From: Leptotrichia sp. oral taxon 847
GTDB taxonomy: Bacteria; Fusobacteriota; Fusobacteriia; Fusobacteriales; Leptotrichiaceae
Direction: 5' to 3'
Assembly (NCBI RefSeq): GCF_001553645.1
Contig: NZ_CP014231.1
Coordinates: 558,001 to 622,000, forward strand
Length of the DNA stretch: 64,000 bases
The notes below the pieces were generated by a model. That model had not been told where the DNA came from. It ran no database searches and saw nothing but the letters and a program-made list of their open reading frames with translations. Each line of letters begins with the position of its first letter. Positions within the stretch are counted from its first letter, which is position 1. This document shows positions 39,467-48,434 of this stretch, in pieces. Made by a program: the position numbers and the translations under genes.

Positions 39467-40654
39467 ATGGATAAATTAAAATATTTAATAAACATGTCAA
39501 TTGCCTATATTTTGTACCCTTTTAAGAAGAATTCATTTAAAAACAGGAGAATCTGGATTGTTGGAGGAAATGCAGGTGAACTTTATGTTGACAATGGTCG
39601 TGCAATGTACGAATATTTGAGAGCCAAAGAAGAAATCGAAGAACACTGGGTGATTAACAAAAATTCCAAAGTGGCAAAAAAAATTCCAGGAAAAAAATTA
39701 ATTAAAGGAAGCATAAAAAGTTATTTATATTTTATGAATGCTGAAGTTGTGCTATTTTCTCATTCAATTTCCGCTGATATAGTCCCTTACCTTTTCGTTG
39801 TTCCATTTTTAAAAAGATTTCACAAAAAAGTTTTTAAAGTTTTCCTAAATCATGGAACAGTCGGATTTAAAGTCAATCACCCAATGAATAAAAAGACTCA
39901 AAAAATCGCTCAAGACATTGTAAAATCTTATGATTTAAACATTTGTGACTCCAACTTTGAAAAAAATATAAAAACCAAAGTATGGTGGAAAGTTCCAGAA
40001 AATACTGCCGTTGTAACAGGCTATCCAAGATACGATAAACTTTATAACGTAAAAAGCTCTCAGAAAGAAATACTTTTCATGCCAACTTGGCGAAACTGGA
40101 TAAAGACTGAACATTTGAACATAGAAGAAACAAATTATTTTAAAAATATCACAAATTTAATTACAAACTCAAAATTAAATGATTTTCTTAATAAGAAGAA
40201 CATAAAATTCAATATTTATATCCATCAGTTGATGCAAAATTACCTAAAAAATTTTGACAGTATAAAACTTTCTGAAAATGTAAAAATTTTGCCAATTGAT
40301 GCCGAAATTACACAGGAATTGCGGGGAGCAGATCTTTTGATTACTGATTATTCAAGTGTCGCATACGATTTTTACTACTTAAATAAACCCATAATATTTT
40401 TTCAGTTTGACAAAGACGAATACGATAGAAAAGTCGGCTCATATGTGAAAAATAAGGATTTATTTGGAATACAGGTAAAGAATGTGGAAAAATGTGTCGA
40501 AAACGTCATAAAAATTTCAGAAAATAATTTTAATTACGACAAAAATTTAAAAGAAAAATTTGAAAAATTACAGCCGAAATTTTTGAAATACACAGATAAA
40601 AAAAATTGCGATAGAGTTTACACTGAAATCATAAAACATTTAAAAAACAAATAA
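39467..40654 (+). CDS. CDP-glycerol glycerophosphotransferase family protein
   Basis: The 395-residue protein resembles TagB/TagF-type transferases, which add glycerol phosphate from CDP-glycerol to lipid-linked or surface polymers at the cytoplasmic membrane. Conserved features are the N-terminal RIWIVGGNAGELYVDNGRAM, HGTVGFK, SNFEKNIK, GYPRYDKLY, LFMPTWRNW, and the TDYSSVAYDFYYLNKPIIFF motif near 310-330. No polymerase repeats are present, so it may be a single-addition enzyme for a lipooligosaccharide or capsule. It is monocistronic, with its own promoter and terminator. Confidence 0.8.
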   Translation: MDKLKYLINMSIAYILYPFKKNSFKNRRIWIVGGNAGELYVDNGRAMYEYLRAKEEIEEHWVINKNSKVAKKIPGKKLIKGSIKSYLYFMNAEVVLFSHSISADIVPYLFVVPFLKRFHKKVFKVFLNHGTVGFKVNHPMNKKTQKIAQDIVKSYDLNICDSNFEKNIKTKVWWKVPENTAVVTGYPRYDKLYNVKSSQKEILFMPTWRNWIKTEHLNIEETNYFKNITNLITNSKLNDFLNKKNIKFNIYIHQLMQNYLKNFDSIKLSENVKILPIDAEITQELRGADLLITDYSSVAYDFYYLNKPIIFFQFDKDEYDRKVGSYVKNKDLFGIQVKNVEKCVENVIKISENNFNYDKNLKEKFEKLQPKFLKYTDKKNCDRVYTEIIKHLKNK

Positions 40655-40660
40655 AAAAAT

Positions 40661-40696
40661 AAAACTACCTTCCAGTAACATGAGGTAGTTTTTATG
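40661..40696. terminator. bidirectional terminator between the glycerophosphotransferase gene and rpsT
   Basis: AAAACTACCT and AGGTAGTTTT form a 10-bp stem around TCCAGTAACATG. T runs occur on both strands, so it serves both convergent genes. The remaining stretch to 40754 is AT-rich and holds no gene. Confidence 0.85.
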
Positions 40697-40754
40697 TTCA
40701 AAATTTTTAAGTTGTTATTCATTTAAAAAAAATTTTTTTTAAACTAACAATAAA

Positions 40755-41021
40755 TTAGTTAGCTAATTTGTTAACTTTTAATGCAAGTCTCGATTTTTTT
40801 CTTGACGCAGTATTTTTCTTGATTACACCTTTAGTTACAGCTTTATCTAATTCTTTGTAAGCCACTTGTAATGCTGATTTAGCTTCGTCGACATTTTTAG
40901 CTTCCACAGCTTTTACAACTTTTTTTACAAAAGTTCTTGTTCTACTTTTAATTGCTTGGTTTCTAAGTGCATTTCTTTCACCTATAAATACTCTTTTTTT
41001 AGATGCTTTAGAATTCGCCAT
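40755..41021 (-). CDS. rpsT: 30S ribosomal protein S20
   Basis: The 88-residue protein is a typical S20: MANSKASKKRVFIGERNALR at the start, the helical SRTRTFVKKVVKAVEAKNVD, and the C-terminal VIKKNTASRKKSRLALKVN. It binds 16S rRNA in the small subunit and helps assembly. It is monocistronic behind a near-consensus promoter. Full length, no oddities. Confidence 0.97.
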   Translation of the reverse strand: MANSKASKKRVFIGERNALRNQAIKSRTRTFVKKVVKAVEAKNVDEAKSALQVAYKELDKAVTKGVIKKNTASRKKSRLALKVNKLAN

Positions 41022-41073
41022 TCCTTCTCTCCTTTCAATTCAATAAATTTATATCATAGAATAATTTAACAGT

Positions 41074-41102
41074 ATTGTACTATATTTTTATTATTTTGTC
41101 AA
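41074..41102 (-). promoter_or_regulatory. promoter of rpsT
   Basis: On the minus strand TTGACA and TACAAT are separated by 17 bases, about 52 bases before the start codon. Confidence 0.8.
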
Positions 41103-41166
41103 TATTTTAGCAAATTCATGAGTGGAGTAAAAATTTTAGAAATAAATTTTAGTTTCAATATTTTTT

Positions 41167-41583
41167 AATTTATTTTGATTACAAGATGTTATTTTAATTT
41201 AGTATAGTTTTTTATTTTTTTACATAAGGGGAAAGGACCGCCATTTCCCCTTATAATCCCCACGCTCGTCTAAGCATTTTTTTGAAGCAAAGCCGAAACT
41301 CGCATAAACGTGCTCAAACAGTCGTCTTTACTCCAAAAAAATCACGACACCTTTTGTATAATAGTAAAATTTAAACCGTCGGAGCATTTTTATGTGCTGA
41401 CAAAACTGCCCCGCCGTAAGCGAGTTTTTTGGCAGTGCATAAAAATGTCGAAGACTAGCTGGGGTGCAGGGGTGCGGCGATGGTACCCCTGCTTAAAAAA
41501 GAACAAGTTATTTTGTAACTTTGTGAATTGAATAAGAAACTTAAAACAGAAGTTTTTATTTCCCCTTAAATATTTTACTCTGT
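41167..41583 (+). repeat. interspersed hairpin-rich repeat, copy R1
   Basis: A segment of about 415 bp that recurs as its reverse complement at 47685-48098 with high identity, although it is GC-richer than its surroundings. It contains two long imperfect hairpins. One pairs TTTTTTTGAAGCAAAG with CTTTACTCCAAAAAAA. The other pairs CATTTTTATGTGCTG with CAGTGCATAAAAATG. Coding potential is poor in every frame, so no gene is called. The stretches 41022-41166 and 41584-41759 hold only promoters for rpsT and for the YueI-like gene. Confidence 0.8.
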
Positions 41584-41658
41584 TGCAAATTGATGAGAGT
41601 ATAAAAATTTTAAGACAAATTTTACTTTCAATATTTTGAAAAATTTTTTCAAATTACA

Positions 41659-41687
41659 GTTGAGAATTATTAAAAAAAGTAGTATAA
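41659..41687 (+). promoter_or_regulatory. promoter of the yueI-like/murA operon
   Basis: TTGAGA and TATAAT with a 17-base spacer, about 105 bases before the first gene. No other promoter is seen in the leader. Confidence 0.75.
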
Positions 41688-41792
41688 TATAAAAATAAGT
41701 AAAAAGTCTGAGTTTATTTGGGTTTTTTGGCTTTGATAAAAAAGTAACTTGTTATTTTAATGTTATTTGACTATATGAAAATGGAGAAAAAA

Positions 41793-42374
41793 ATGAAATA
41801 CAATGATACAGATTTTATGAGAGATGTAGAAAAGGTTGCAGATAGAGCGCATAACGCAAAAATTGAGAGCAGTTTATATTTGGGAGAATACAAAGAAAGA
41901 GTGATAAAGGCTTTGACATTTGACGAGGTCAATGAAAAAGGTATTTATTATGAAATTGAAGAAGCTATGGAAGACAAAAATGCTTACAAATTATTAGTTT
42001 CTCGCCAAGCCGATTTTGTCAATATAAAAAAATATATTGAAATTGCCAAGAAAAAAGGAATGTCATACAAAATGATTGATAGTTTAGAATACTCAGGAGA
42101 TATCGCTCTTGTCGTCGCAGCTAAAGATGCAATTGAACACGGTGAAAATGACAATATTTTAGTACAGCCTAAATTGGAAGTTATAAAGCAGAAAAATTTA
42201 CCGGAAATTTATTATAAATCAATGGAAAAATGTATTTGTGAATTTCATTTAGATATAGTTCGAAAAGAATTGCCAAATTACGTAAAAAATTATAAAGAAA
42301 TAGGATTTTTGGACAAATTATTCGGTTCAAAATGTCCAATATGTCAAAAATTAGGAGGAAAAAAGCGTGGTTGA
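41793..42374 (+). CDS. YueI-family (DUF1694) protein
   Basis: Start at ATG 41793 after ATGGAG; an ATG 33 bases upstream has no ribosome-binding site. The 193-residue product has the YueI pattern: YLGEYKERVIKALTFDEVNE, LLVSRQADFVNIKKYIEIAK and YSGDIALVVAAKDAIE, with C-terminal CPICQKLGGKK. The family has no established function. The end overlaps murA by eight bases, so the two are translated together. The C-P-I-C pair near the end could bind a metal. Confidence 0.7.
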   Translation: MKYNDTDFMRDVEKVADRAHNAKIESSLYLGEYKERVIKALTFDEVNEKGIYYEIEEAMEDKNAYKLLVSRQADFVNIKKYIEIAKKKGMSYKMIDSLEYSGDIALVVAAKDAIEHGENDNILVQPKLEVIKQKNLPEIYYKSMEKCICEFHLDIVRKELPNYVKNYKEIGFLDKLFGSKCPICQKLGGKKRG

Positions 42375-43635
42375 CGGATTTAAAATAAAAGGGAAAAACA
42401 GTTTAAATGGAACTATAAAAGTGAGTGGAGCAAAAAATGCAGCTCTTCCAATTCTTATTGGAACGCTCGTTGCAGAAGGGGAATATATTTTAAAAAATGT
42501 ACCGAATTTAAGAGATATAAGAGTTACAATAAAGTTACTCGAAGACTTGGGAATGAAAACAGAAAAATTGGACGAAACCACTTATAAAATTGTAAATGAA
42601 GGATTTAAAAGAAATGAAGCCAGTTATGAAATTGTAAAACAGATGAGAGCTTCATTTTTAGTGATGGGACCTATGATTGCCAATCTTGATGAAACTGTCG
42701 TTTCACTTCCAGGAGGATGTGCAATTGGTTCAAGACCTGTTGATTTGCACTTAAAGGGGTTTGAACTATTAGGTGCCGATATTACAAGGATTCATGGATA
42801 CGTTCATGCAAAATCTGATAATCTAAAAGGAGCAGAAATTCCATTGGGATTTCCAAGCGTTGGTGCAACTCAAAATATCATGATGGCTGCGGTAAAGATT
42901 CCTGGAAAAACTATCATTTCAAATGCTGCAAGAGAACCTGAGATAGTGGATTTAGGAAATTTTTTAACAAAAATGGGAGCGAAAATTAAAGGACTTGGAA
43001 CTACTAGAATAGAAATTGAAGGAGTAAAAGATCTACATGCTGTTGAATATTCAATTATGCCTGATAGAATCGAAGCCGGAACTTATGTTATCGCTTCTTT
43101 GATAACTGACGGAGATTTAAAAATTCAAGATGCCAGACTTGACGACTTGGGTGAATTCAAATCTGACCTCGAAAAAATGGGTGTAAAATTTAAAGAAGAA
43201 GGAAATATTTTAACTGTAAAAGCGAATCTAAAAAAACTAAAACCTTGTAATGTTAGAACTTTTCCACATCCGGGATTTCCAACTGACATGCAGCCGCAGA
43301 TGATGCTACTGCAAACATTAGTAAACGGAACCAGTACAATGGAAGAAACTGTGTTTGAAAATAGATTTATGCATGTGCCTGAATTTAACAGAATGGGTGC
43401 TGACATTATGATAAAAAGAGGAATTGCTGTTATAAATGGAGGAGTTTCGCTAACTGGTGCCGCTGTCATGTCTTCTGACTTACGAGCTGGAGCTGCACTT
43501 GTACTTGCCGGACTTGCTGCTGAAGGGGAAACTATCGTAAACAGAGTTTATCACATTGATCGTGGATATGATAGACTAGAAGCTAAATTAAACGCTGTTG
43601 GCGCTGATATTCAAAGAATTAAACTTGATATTTAA
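42367..43635 (+). CDS. murA: UDP-N-acetylglucosamine 1-carboxyvinyltransferase
   Basis: The 422-residue enzyme catalyses the first committed step of peptidoglycan synthesis, adding enolpyruvate to UDP-GlcNAc in the cytoplasm. Recognisable are LNGTIKVSGAKNAALPILIG with the catalytic Lys-Asn, the loop PGGCAIGSRPVDLH with the active-site (fosfomycin target) Cys, VGATQNIMMAAV, PDRIEAGTYVIAS and the C-terminal DLRAGAALVLAGLAAEGET. Start is GTG 42367, within the end of the upstream gene. Full length. Confidence 0.95.
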   Translation: MVDGFKIKGKNSLNGTIKVSGAKNAALPILIGTLVAEGEYILKNVPNLRDIRVTIKLLEDLGMKTEKLDETTYKIVNEGFKRNEASYEIVKQMRASFLVMGPMIANLDETVVSLPGGCAIGSRPVDLHLKGFELLGADITRIHGYVHAKSDNLKGAEIPLGFPSVGATQNIMMAAVKIPGKTIISNAAREPEIVDLGNFLTKMGAKIKGLGTTRIEIEGVKDLHAVEYSIMPDRIEAGTYVIASLITDGDLKIQDARLDDLGEFKSDLEKMGVKFKEEGNILTVKANLKKLKPCNVRTFPHPGFPTDMQPQMMLLQTLVNGTSTMEETVFENRFMHVPEFNRMGADIMIKRGIAVINGGVSLTGAAVMSSDLRAGAALVLAGLAAEGETIVNRVYHIDRGYDRLEAKLNAVGADIQRIKLDI

Positions 43636-43657
43636 TTATCTAATTTAATAAATTTAG

Positions 43658-43702
43658 AAAGGATTGACTTTTCTCTAAAGAAGTTACTCCTTTTTATTTT
43701 AT
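43658..43702 (+). terminator. terminator after murA
   Basis: AAAGGA and TCCTTT form the base of an imperfect stem, with GACTT/AAGTT inside, followed by TTTATTTTATTT. Confidence 0.55.
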
Positions 43703-43760
43703 TTACTTTTTAAATTTATCTTTTTCTATTTATCAAAATTTTTCCAAACTAAATTTTGTA

Positions 43761-43790
43761 AAAAAATAAAAGTCCTAAAAAAGAACTTTT
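43761..43790 (-). terminator. terminator of the yraN-comF-GH13 operon
   Basis: On the minus strand AAAAGTTC and GGACTTTT (one mismatch) close a T-rich loop and are followed by ATTTTTT, six bases after the GH13 stop codon. Confidence 0.65.
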
Positions 43791-43795
43791 ATTAA

Positions 43796-46369
43796 TTATA
43801 TTTTATTTTTATTTTGTCTAAATGAATCAAACATATTTTTAGCATTGCTGTAAAGAACTTTTACTTCGTAAGGTTTTACGTTCACTTGTATCTTTCTTTC
43901 AGAAATTGCATAATTTTCTTTTGGATTTAGCTGATTTTTATAAAATCCAAATAATTTGGGAACATTTAAGTTTAATGGATATTCATCGGGACTATTATTT
44001 ACCAAAACTACAAGTGATTCATTTCCCAAAGAGATTTCGTAGGAAATAAAATCCGTATTTGGTTTTGGCGGCGTGTAGTCACGACCTTGATATAATTTTG
44101 CTCTTCTAGTTTGATCGGCTAAATATGCTGCAATTTCAGCGTCAACCCTGCCTTTCGTCTTTCCATCCTCATAAACTTCCAATATTCTAAGCTTTCCATT
44201 CTTAAACAAATTTTTATGCTCTTTTCTTATTTTTAACAAGCTTCTGTAATGATTTTCAATTTCTTTATTACTTGTAACAGGATAAGAAATAAATTTTTGT
44301 ACTTCATTTACTTCCACTGAGTCCGGTAAACTTCTAAGCACTTTTTTATATTTACTTATGTCGTCTGTTTCATTGTCATACGGCTCGTAATCTTCCCACA
44401 GCATGGGTTTTCTATTTCTGGGCGAGTCCGATCCCCACATACCTTTTTCGTCGCCATAGTAGATGATAGGAGTTGCAGGCAGCATCATTTGCATCGAGAC
44501 TACTCTTTTTAATTTGTTTACCGCAGTTCCATCATATAAATCAGGTCTTATGTTCAAATATTGGTTTGACTGATTATTTCTGTCGTAAACACGGTTTGGA
44601 TTTATCATTCCACTAAAAATCCTGTCCGTATCCAGTGAACCTATGAAAAGTTGTGTCATATTAAATCTGTTAGCCGAATATTTGTTGTAAATTTCATTTA
44701 ATTTTGAAGCAAATTCTACTCCATTTATACGATAATTTGGATTTGTATTCACGGTATATTTTATTATATTATTTACAATGTTATAATCCGCTCCGCTGTC
44801 GTATACTCCATCTTCAATATCTTTTGTAAGACTGTTGGAAAATTCTCCAGTTATCAATAAATCAGGTTTGTATTGTTTTAAATTTTCTGTAATATCAGCT
44901 ATATACTCTTTATTTTTATCAGAATAATAGACATATCTAATCCCATCAATTCCATCGTCGTAAACATTTTTCTTAAAAGTCTGATCAGGTCCTAAAATCC
45001 ATTTTTTCATTGAATTTTCAAAATAATTTCTGACCTCTGGATTGCTTAAATCAAGGACCGTATCCTCTAAATACCAATTTTTAAATTCCTTGTTTTCCTT
45101 TGCAAAAAAAACACTAGAAGTTACATCAGGCGCAACTTCCAAAACTATTTTCAGTCCTTTTTGATGTGCCTTTTTTACAAGGCTTGCAAGTACCAAGTCA
45201 GAATCCGTCCAAACCCAGCTGTTTGTATTTCTCAAATCCTCGCCAAGTAAATTCTTATCAGTCGCCGGATTAAAGACCAATAAATTTAACTCCTTATCGC
45301 CATTAACATTATGAACAGGTGCTTTTATATCAAGTGCCTTTATTGTCCCAGTTTGCTCAAGAGTCCCAAAATATGGATCCACATGATTAAAATAAATCGT
45401 GTCATATTTGTGATTTGAAAGTGAATAAAAAGGAGACGATAAAATTATATACTCTACTCCCAATTTTTTTAAGTAATCCAGTTTTTCTTCAACACCTTTT
45501 AAATCACCACCATAATAACGGGTATAATTCTGAACTTCATTTAATGCACTTTCTTCCCATTCATTTTTTTCTTCGTAATTACTGTTCCATTCATTCAGTG
45601 AAAACTGAGGTTTGCTTCCATCTCCCCATTCAGCTAAAAGAAGTTCCCTTTTTGTAGTTCCAGAACGAATTTCTCCAGTCGGTGGAGAAAAGTCATCAGT
45701 TCCAAATTCATTAAAAATCGCATCGTTATCAACATCTCCATTTCTAAAAGAATCAATATAGATCTGGTATCCAACTGAACCTCTTGCCCAATCTGGAATC
45801 TGTGTCAATTTTTTTGAATTTGTATACTCAAATGGAATTACCGAACTTCTATTTTTTGTCAAGTTTCTTCCCATAAAATATTTTGTTTTGGCGTCGGTTA
45901 TCTCAAAATAATAATCTTTGATTGTGTTTGGAACTTCTGCTAAAAATGTTTCGTTTCCACCATAATTTCCAATTCCACGCATCATTTTTTTCCCATTTTT
46001 GTAAATCACTTCTACCGAATAAACATCGTTATTTTTAGTTTTCATCATTATTTTTACATTTTTTCCATCTTTTATACGATATTCTGAATTTTCTTCATGT
46101 TTTAGAGAATTTATATCTATTATTCCATCATTTCTCTGGCTATACTTCAAGTTTTCATTTGCACTTTTATTTTTTTGTTCGTCTATAATTTCTTCATCTA
46201 TTTTTGAACTGTCATCTATAATTTCCTGCGATGAATCTTCCAGTTGTTCTTTATTTTGCTGTGTTTTTGTATTCACTTTTTTTGCTTCATCATTTTTTTC
46301 TTTTGAAAAAGAAAGGGTTGCACCAATTATAAATATCAGAACTGTCATTTTTAATTTTAGTGTACTCAT
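43796..46369 (-). CDS. secreted GH13-family protein, probably catalytically inactive
   Basis: 857 residues: signal peptide (about 1-22, LKMTVLIFIIGATLS), acidic/Lys linker to about 85, a neopullulanase-type N-terminal beta domain (about 95-170) and a GH13 barrel (195-660, RGSVGYQIYIDSFRNGD; PATPIIYYGDEKGMWG), then a beta C-terminus. Family order is kept but key residues are changed. Region I reads EVAPDVTS (411-418) instead of D-x-x-x-NH. Region II is DGIRYV with V480 at the nucleophile Asp. Region IV is GSLDTDRI, Leu for His. The acid Glu is present (TGEF, E509). It is likely exported and binds glycans rather than hydrolysing them. It overlaps comF by four bases. Confidence 0.8.
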   Translation of the reverse strand: MSTLKLKMTVLIFIIGATLSFSKEKNDEAKKVNTKTQQNKEQLEDSSQEIIDDSSKIDEEIIDEQKNKSANENLKYSQRNDGIIDINSLKHEENSEYRIKDGKNVKIMMKTKNNDVYSVEVIYKNGKKMMRGIGNYGGNETFLAEVPNTIKDYYFEITDAKTKYFMGRNLTKNRSSVIPFEYTNSKKLTQIPDWARGSVGYQIYIDSFRNGDVDNDAIFNEFGTDDFSPPTGEIRSGTTKRELLLAEWGDGSKPQFSLNEWNSNYEEKNEWEESALNEVQNYTRYYGGDLKGVEEKLDYLKKLGVEYIILSSPFYSLSNHKYDTIYFNHVDPYFGTLEQTGTIKALDIKAPVHNVNGDKELNLLVFNPATDKNLLGEDLRNTNSWVWTDSDLVLASLVKKAHQKGLKIVLEVAPDVTSSVFFAKENKEFKNWYLEDTVLDLSNPEVRNYFENSMKKWILGPDQTFKKNVYDDGIDGIRYVYYSDKNKEYIADITENLKQYKPDLLITGEFSNSLTKDIEDGVYDSGADYNIVNNIIKYTVNTNPNYRINGVEFASKLNEIYNKYSANRFNMTQLFIGSLDTDRIFSGMINPNRVYDRNNQSNQYLNIRPDLYDGTAVNKLKRVVSMQMMLPATPIIYYGDEKGMWGSDSPRNRKPMLWEDYEPYDNETDDISKYKKVLRSLPDSVEVNEVQKFISYPVTSNKEIENHYRSLLKIRKEHKNLFKNGKLRILEVYEDGKTKGRVDAEIAAYLADQTRRAKLYQGRDYTPPKPNTDFISYEISLGNESLVVLVNNSPDEYPLNLNVPKLFGFYKNQLNPKENYAISERKIQVNVKPYEVKVLYSNAKNMFDSFRQNKNKI

Positions 46370-47064
46370 ATCGCTCCTTTACTTTTTTTTATTTCTTTTG
46401 CCGCTGCGAGACAAAAAACGACAATATTTATATTCAACATTTTAGAATTTTGTAAAATTTCTTTTTTTATCTCTTTCAATGTTGCTCCAGTTGTAACAAT
46501 ATCATCAACTATTAAAATATTTTTATTACCAAAATCAATGTTATCAGAAATTTCAAATGCGCCTTTTATATTTTTCATCCTTTTTTGCTCATCTAAAATT
46601 GACGCCATTTTTTTAGTATTTTTTGTTCTTTTAATTTGACAATACTTTATTTCAAGATAATTTAAAATCTCATCGACTTGATTGTAGCCACGCTCACTTT
46701 TTCTCTTTTTACTTACAGGAACGCTTACAATAATATCTATTTTTTCTTTTTTCAAAATAAAATAAAATTCTTTTTTTATAGATTCCGAAATAAATTTTGC
46801 CAAAATTTTTTTCCTGTTGTATTTATATTCGTAAATTAATTTTTTAAATTTGTCATCGTAGTCCCACAAATAATAAATATTATTTAGTTTTCGCAATTTT
46901 TTTAAATTGTTTAAAATCTTTTTAGTCTCTTTTGAAACTATTTTGCACTCAACTAATTCCTCCCCAGAAATTATATCTCTATTTCTAAAAAAAATCCCTT
47001 TAAATTTAAAAATTTCGCTTTTTAGTCTATCAATAATTTTTAATTGGATCTTTGACTTTCTCAA
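46366..47064 (-). CDS. comF: ComF-family phosphoribosyltransferase-like protein
   Basis: 232 residues with the C-terminal PRPP-binding motif NILIVDDIVTTGATL (about 190-205) and SVPVSKKRKSERGYNQV (about 120-136), the signature of ComF proteins needed in DNA uptake. The N-terminal zinc finger of classical ComF is absent here, but a separate small zinc-ribbon gene lies just upstream and overlaps it, as if the domain were split off. Start is TTG 47064. The GH13 gene follows with a four-base overlap. Confidence 0.75.
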   Translation of the reverse strand: MRKSKIQLKIIDRLKSEIFKFKGIFFRNRDIISGEELVECKIVSKETKKILNNLKKLRKLNNIYYLWDYDDKFKKLIYEYKYNRKKILAKFISESIKKEFYFILKKEKIDIIVSVPVSKKRKSERGYNQVDEILNYLEIKYCQIKRTKNTKKMASILDEQKRMKNIKGAFEISDNIDFGNKNILIVDDIVTTGATLKEIKKEILQNSKMLNINIVVFCLAAAKEIKKSKGAI

Positions 47065-47230
47065 TTACTTTAGTTGAGTACATTTCAGTATATCCGCAAT
47101 TTTGACATATTTTTAAGTAAAATGTGTCTATTCCGATTTTGGCTTTTGCTATTTTTGTAGTTGGAATTGCTATTTTTTTTATTTCGAATGTTTTTTCACC
47201 ACATTTTAAGCATTTTTCATCATTTCTCAT
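47030..47230 (-). CDS. small zinc-ribbon protein (66 aa)
   Basis: 66 residues with two Cys pairs, KCLKCGEK and ICQNCGYTEMY, separated by about 30 residues: a classical zinc ribbon as in nucleic acid-binding proteins of the YgiT-like/zinc-ribbon group. It overlaps comF by 35 bases and follows yraN directly. It could act with ComF as the metal-binding part, but no evidence beyond position supports that. Confidence 0.7.
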   Translation of the reverse strand: MRNDEKCLKCGEKTFEIKKIAIPTTKIAKAKIGIDTFYLKICQNCGYTEMYSTKVIEKVKDPIKNY

Positions 47231-47238
47231 ATTTCACC

Positions 47239-47601
47239 TCAAAACGCATTTTTTATCCACCTAATATTATTAGAAAAACTATCTATTCCTATAATATCAT
47301 ATCGTATGCCACTATTCCATTTATTTTTCAGTATATATACCTGTGAAGTTGCCAAAATTTTATTTTGCTTTTCTTTCGTAACCATCTCAATGGCTTTTCC
47401 AAAAAAATCATTTTTCCTGTATTTAACTTCCACAAACACAAGCATTTCGCCATTTTTCACATCTTTAAAAATCAAATCAATTTCTCCATACCTACTGGAA
47501 AAATTACTTTCAACATAAGTAAGTCCTCGCAAAATCAAATACTTTTTAGCAATTTCTTCATATTTAAACCCAATTTCCCTATTATTCCTCAATTTCCCCA
47601 T
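47239..47601 (-). CDS. YraN-family putative endonuclease (UPF0102)
   Basis: I choose the ATG at 47601 (MGKLRNNREIGFKYEEIAKK), after AAAGGGAAA. A longer frame to 47640 has no ribosome-binding site and would begin at the promoter's -10 box. The 120-residue product has the UPF0102 pattern: GFKYEEIAKKYLILRGLTYV, SSRYGEIDLIFKDVKNGEML and VFVEVKYRKN, with the D-x-n-E-V-K nuclease-like core. The cellular role of the family is not settled. First gene of the operon with the zinc-ribbon, comF and GH13 genes. Confidence 0.85.
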   Translation of the reverse strand: MGKLRNNREIGFKYEEIAKKYLILRGLTYVESNFSSRYGEIDLIFKDVKNGEMLVFVEVKYRKNDFFGKAIEMVTKEKQNKILATSQVYILKNKWNSGIRYDIIGIDSFSNNIRWIKNAF

Positions 47602-47638
47602 AAAAAAATTTCCCTTTCTTTCCAATTTTTCTAAAAAC

Positions 47639-47667
47639 ATTTTATCACAATTTGATTAAAAAAACAA
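47639..47667 (-). promoter_or_regulatory. promoter of the yraN-zinc ribbon-comF-GH13 operon
   Basis: On the minus strand TTGTTT and TAAAAT with a 17-base spacer. The -10 box lies immediately before the ATG of the longest yraN frame, which supports the downstream start at 47601. Confidence 0.6.
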
Positions 47668-47684
47668 AATTTTCATTTTTTTAG

Positions 47685-48098
47685 ACAGAGTAAAATATTT
47701 AGGGGAAATAAAAACTTCTATTTTAAGTTTCTTATTCAATCCAGAAAGTTACTAAAATAATTTTTTTTTTAAAGCAGAAGTGCTCATCGCCGCACCCCTG
47801 CACCCCGGCTAGTCTTCGACATTTTTATGCACTGACAAAAAACTCGCACTAATCGTGCTCAAACAGTTTTGTCAGCACATAAAAATGCTCCGACGGTTCA
47901 AATTTTACTACCATAGAAAAAGTGTCGTGATTTTTTTGGAGTAAAGACGACTGTCTGAACGAAGTGAGTTTCGGCTTTACTTCAAAAAAATTCTTAGACG
48001 AGCGTGGGGATTATAAGGGGAAATGGCGGTCCTTTCCTCTTATGTAAAAAATAAAAAAATAATATTAAACAAAATAACATTTTGTAATCAAGAATAAC
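47685..48098 (-). repeat. interspersed hairpin-rich repeat, copy R2 (inverted relative to R1)
   Basis: Reverse-complement copy of R1. Shared landmarks include GGAAATGGCGGTCCTTTCC next to GCGTGGGGATTATAAGG, CGCACCCCTGCACCCCGGCT and GACATTTTTATGCACTGACA. The two hairpins of R1 are retained. It fills most of the gap between yraN and the minus-strand island. No gene is supported here. Confidence 0.8.
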
Positions 48099-48359
48099 TT
48101 AAAAAATTTAAAATTAAAAATCTGCCCCTAAAATTTTTAAACCATCCATTTTTTTAATATAGTCAAATTTTTATCAATAAATACAAAAAACATATGTTAC
48201 CATCACACTATTAAATATGTTGACTAAAAAAAATATTGCAGTAATAATGATGTAAATAAATTTAAATAAAATTTTTAAAAATGTATGATATACTGATATT
48301 AACAAAAACTTATCAAAAAAATTCAAAATTTAATAAATATAAAATAAAATGGAATAAAT

Positions 48360-48434
48360 ATGAAAAAATTAAATTTAAAAATAGAAGCTGAACTCAAAAT
48401 TTTAATCATTTTAAGACAGCCCCTTATTTTTTAA
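48360..48434 (+). pseudogene. truncated copy of the esterase gene start
   Basis: The first 28 bases (ATGAAAAAATTAAATTTAAA, then AATAGAAG) are identical to the start of the esterase at 55263, encoding MKKLNLKIE. The upstream 100 bases are also related (AATAAAATTTTTAAAAA, then a TATACT/TATAAT box). After nine codons the frame is unrelated and stops within the end of the next minus-strand gene. The 5' end of the esterase therefore exists twice, on either side of the island at 48411-55027. The rest of 48099-48360 holds no gene. Confidence 0.6.

Noticed and set aside
41310-41531. Reading frame of 73 codons inside repeat R1
   Set aside because: It lies wholly in a hairpin-rich repeat, has no ribosome-binding site, and is not maintained in copy R2.
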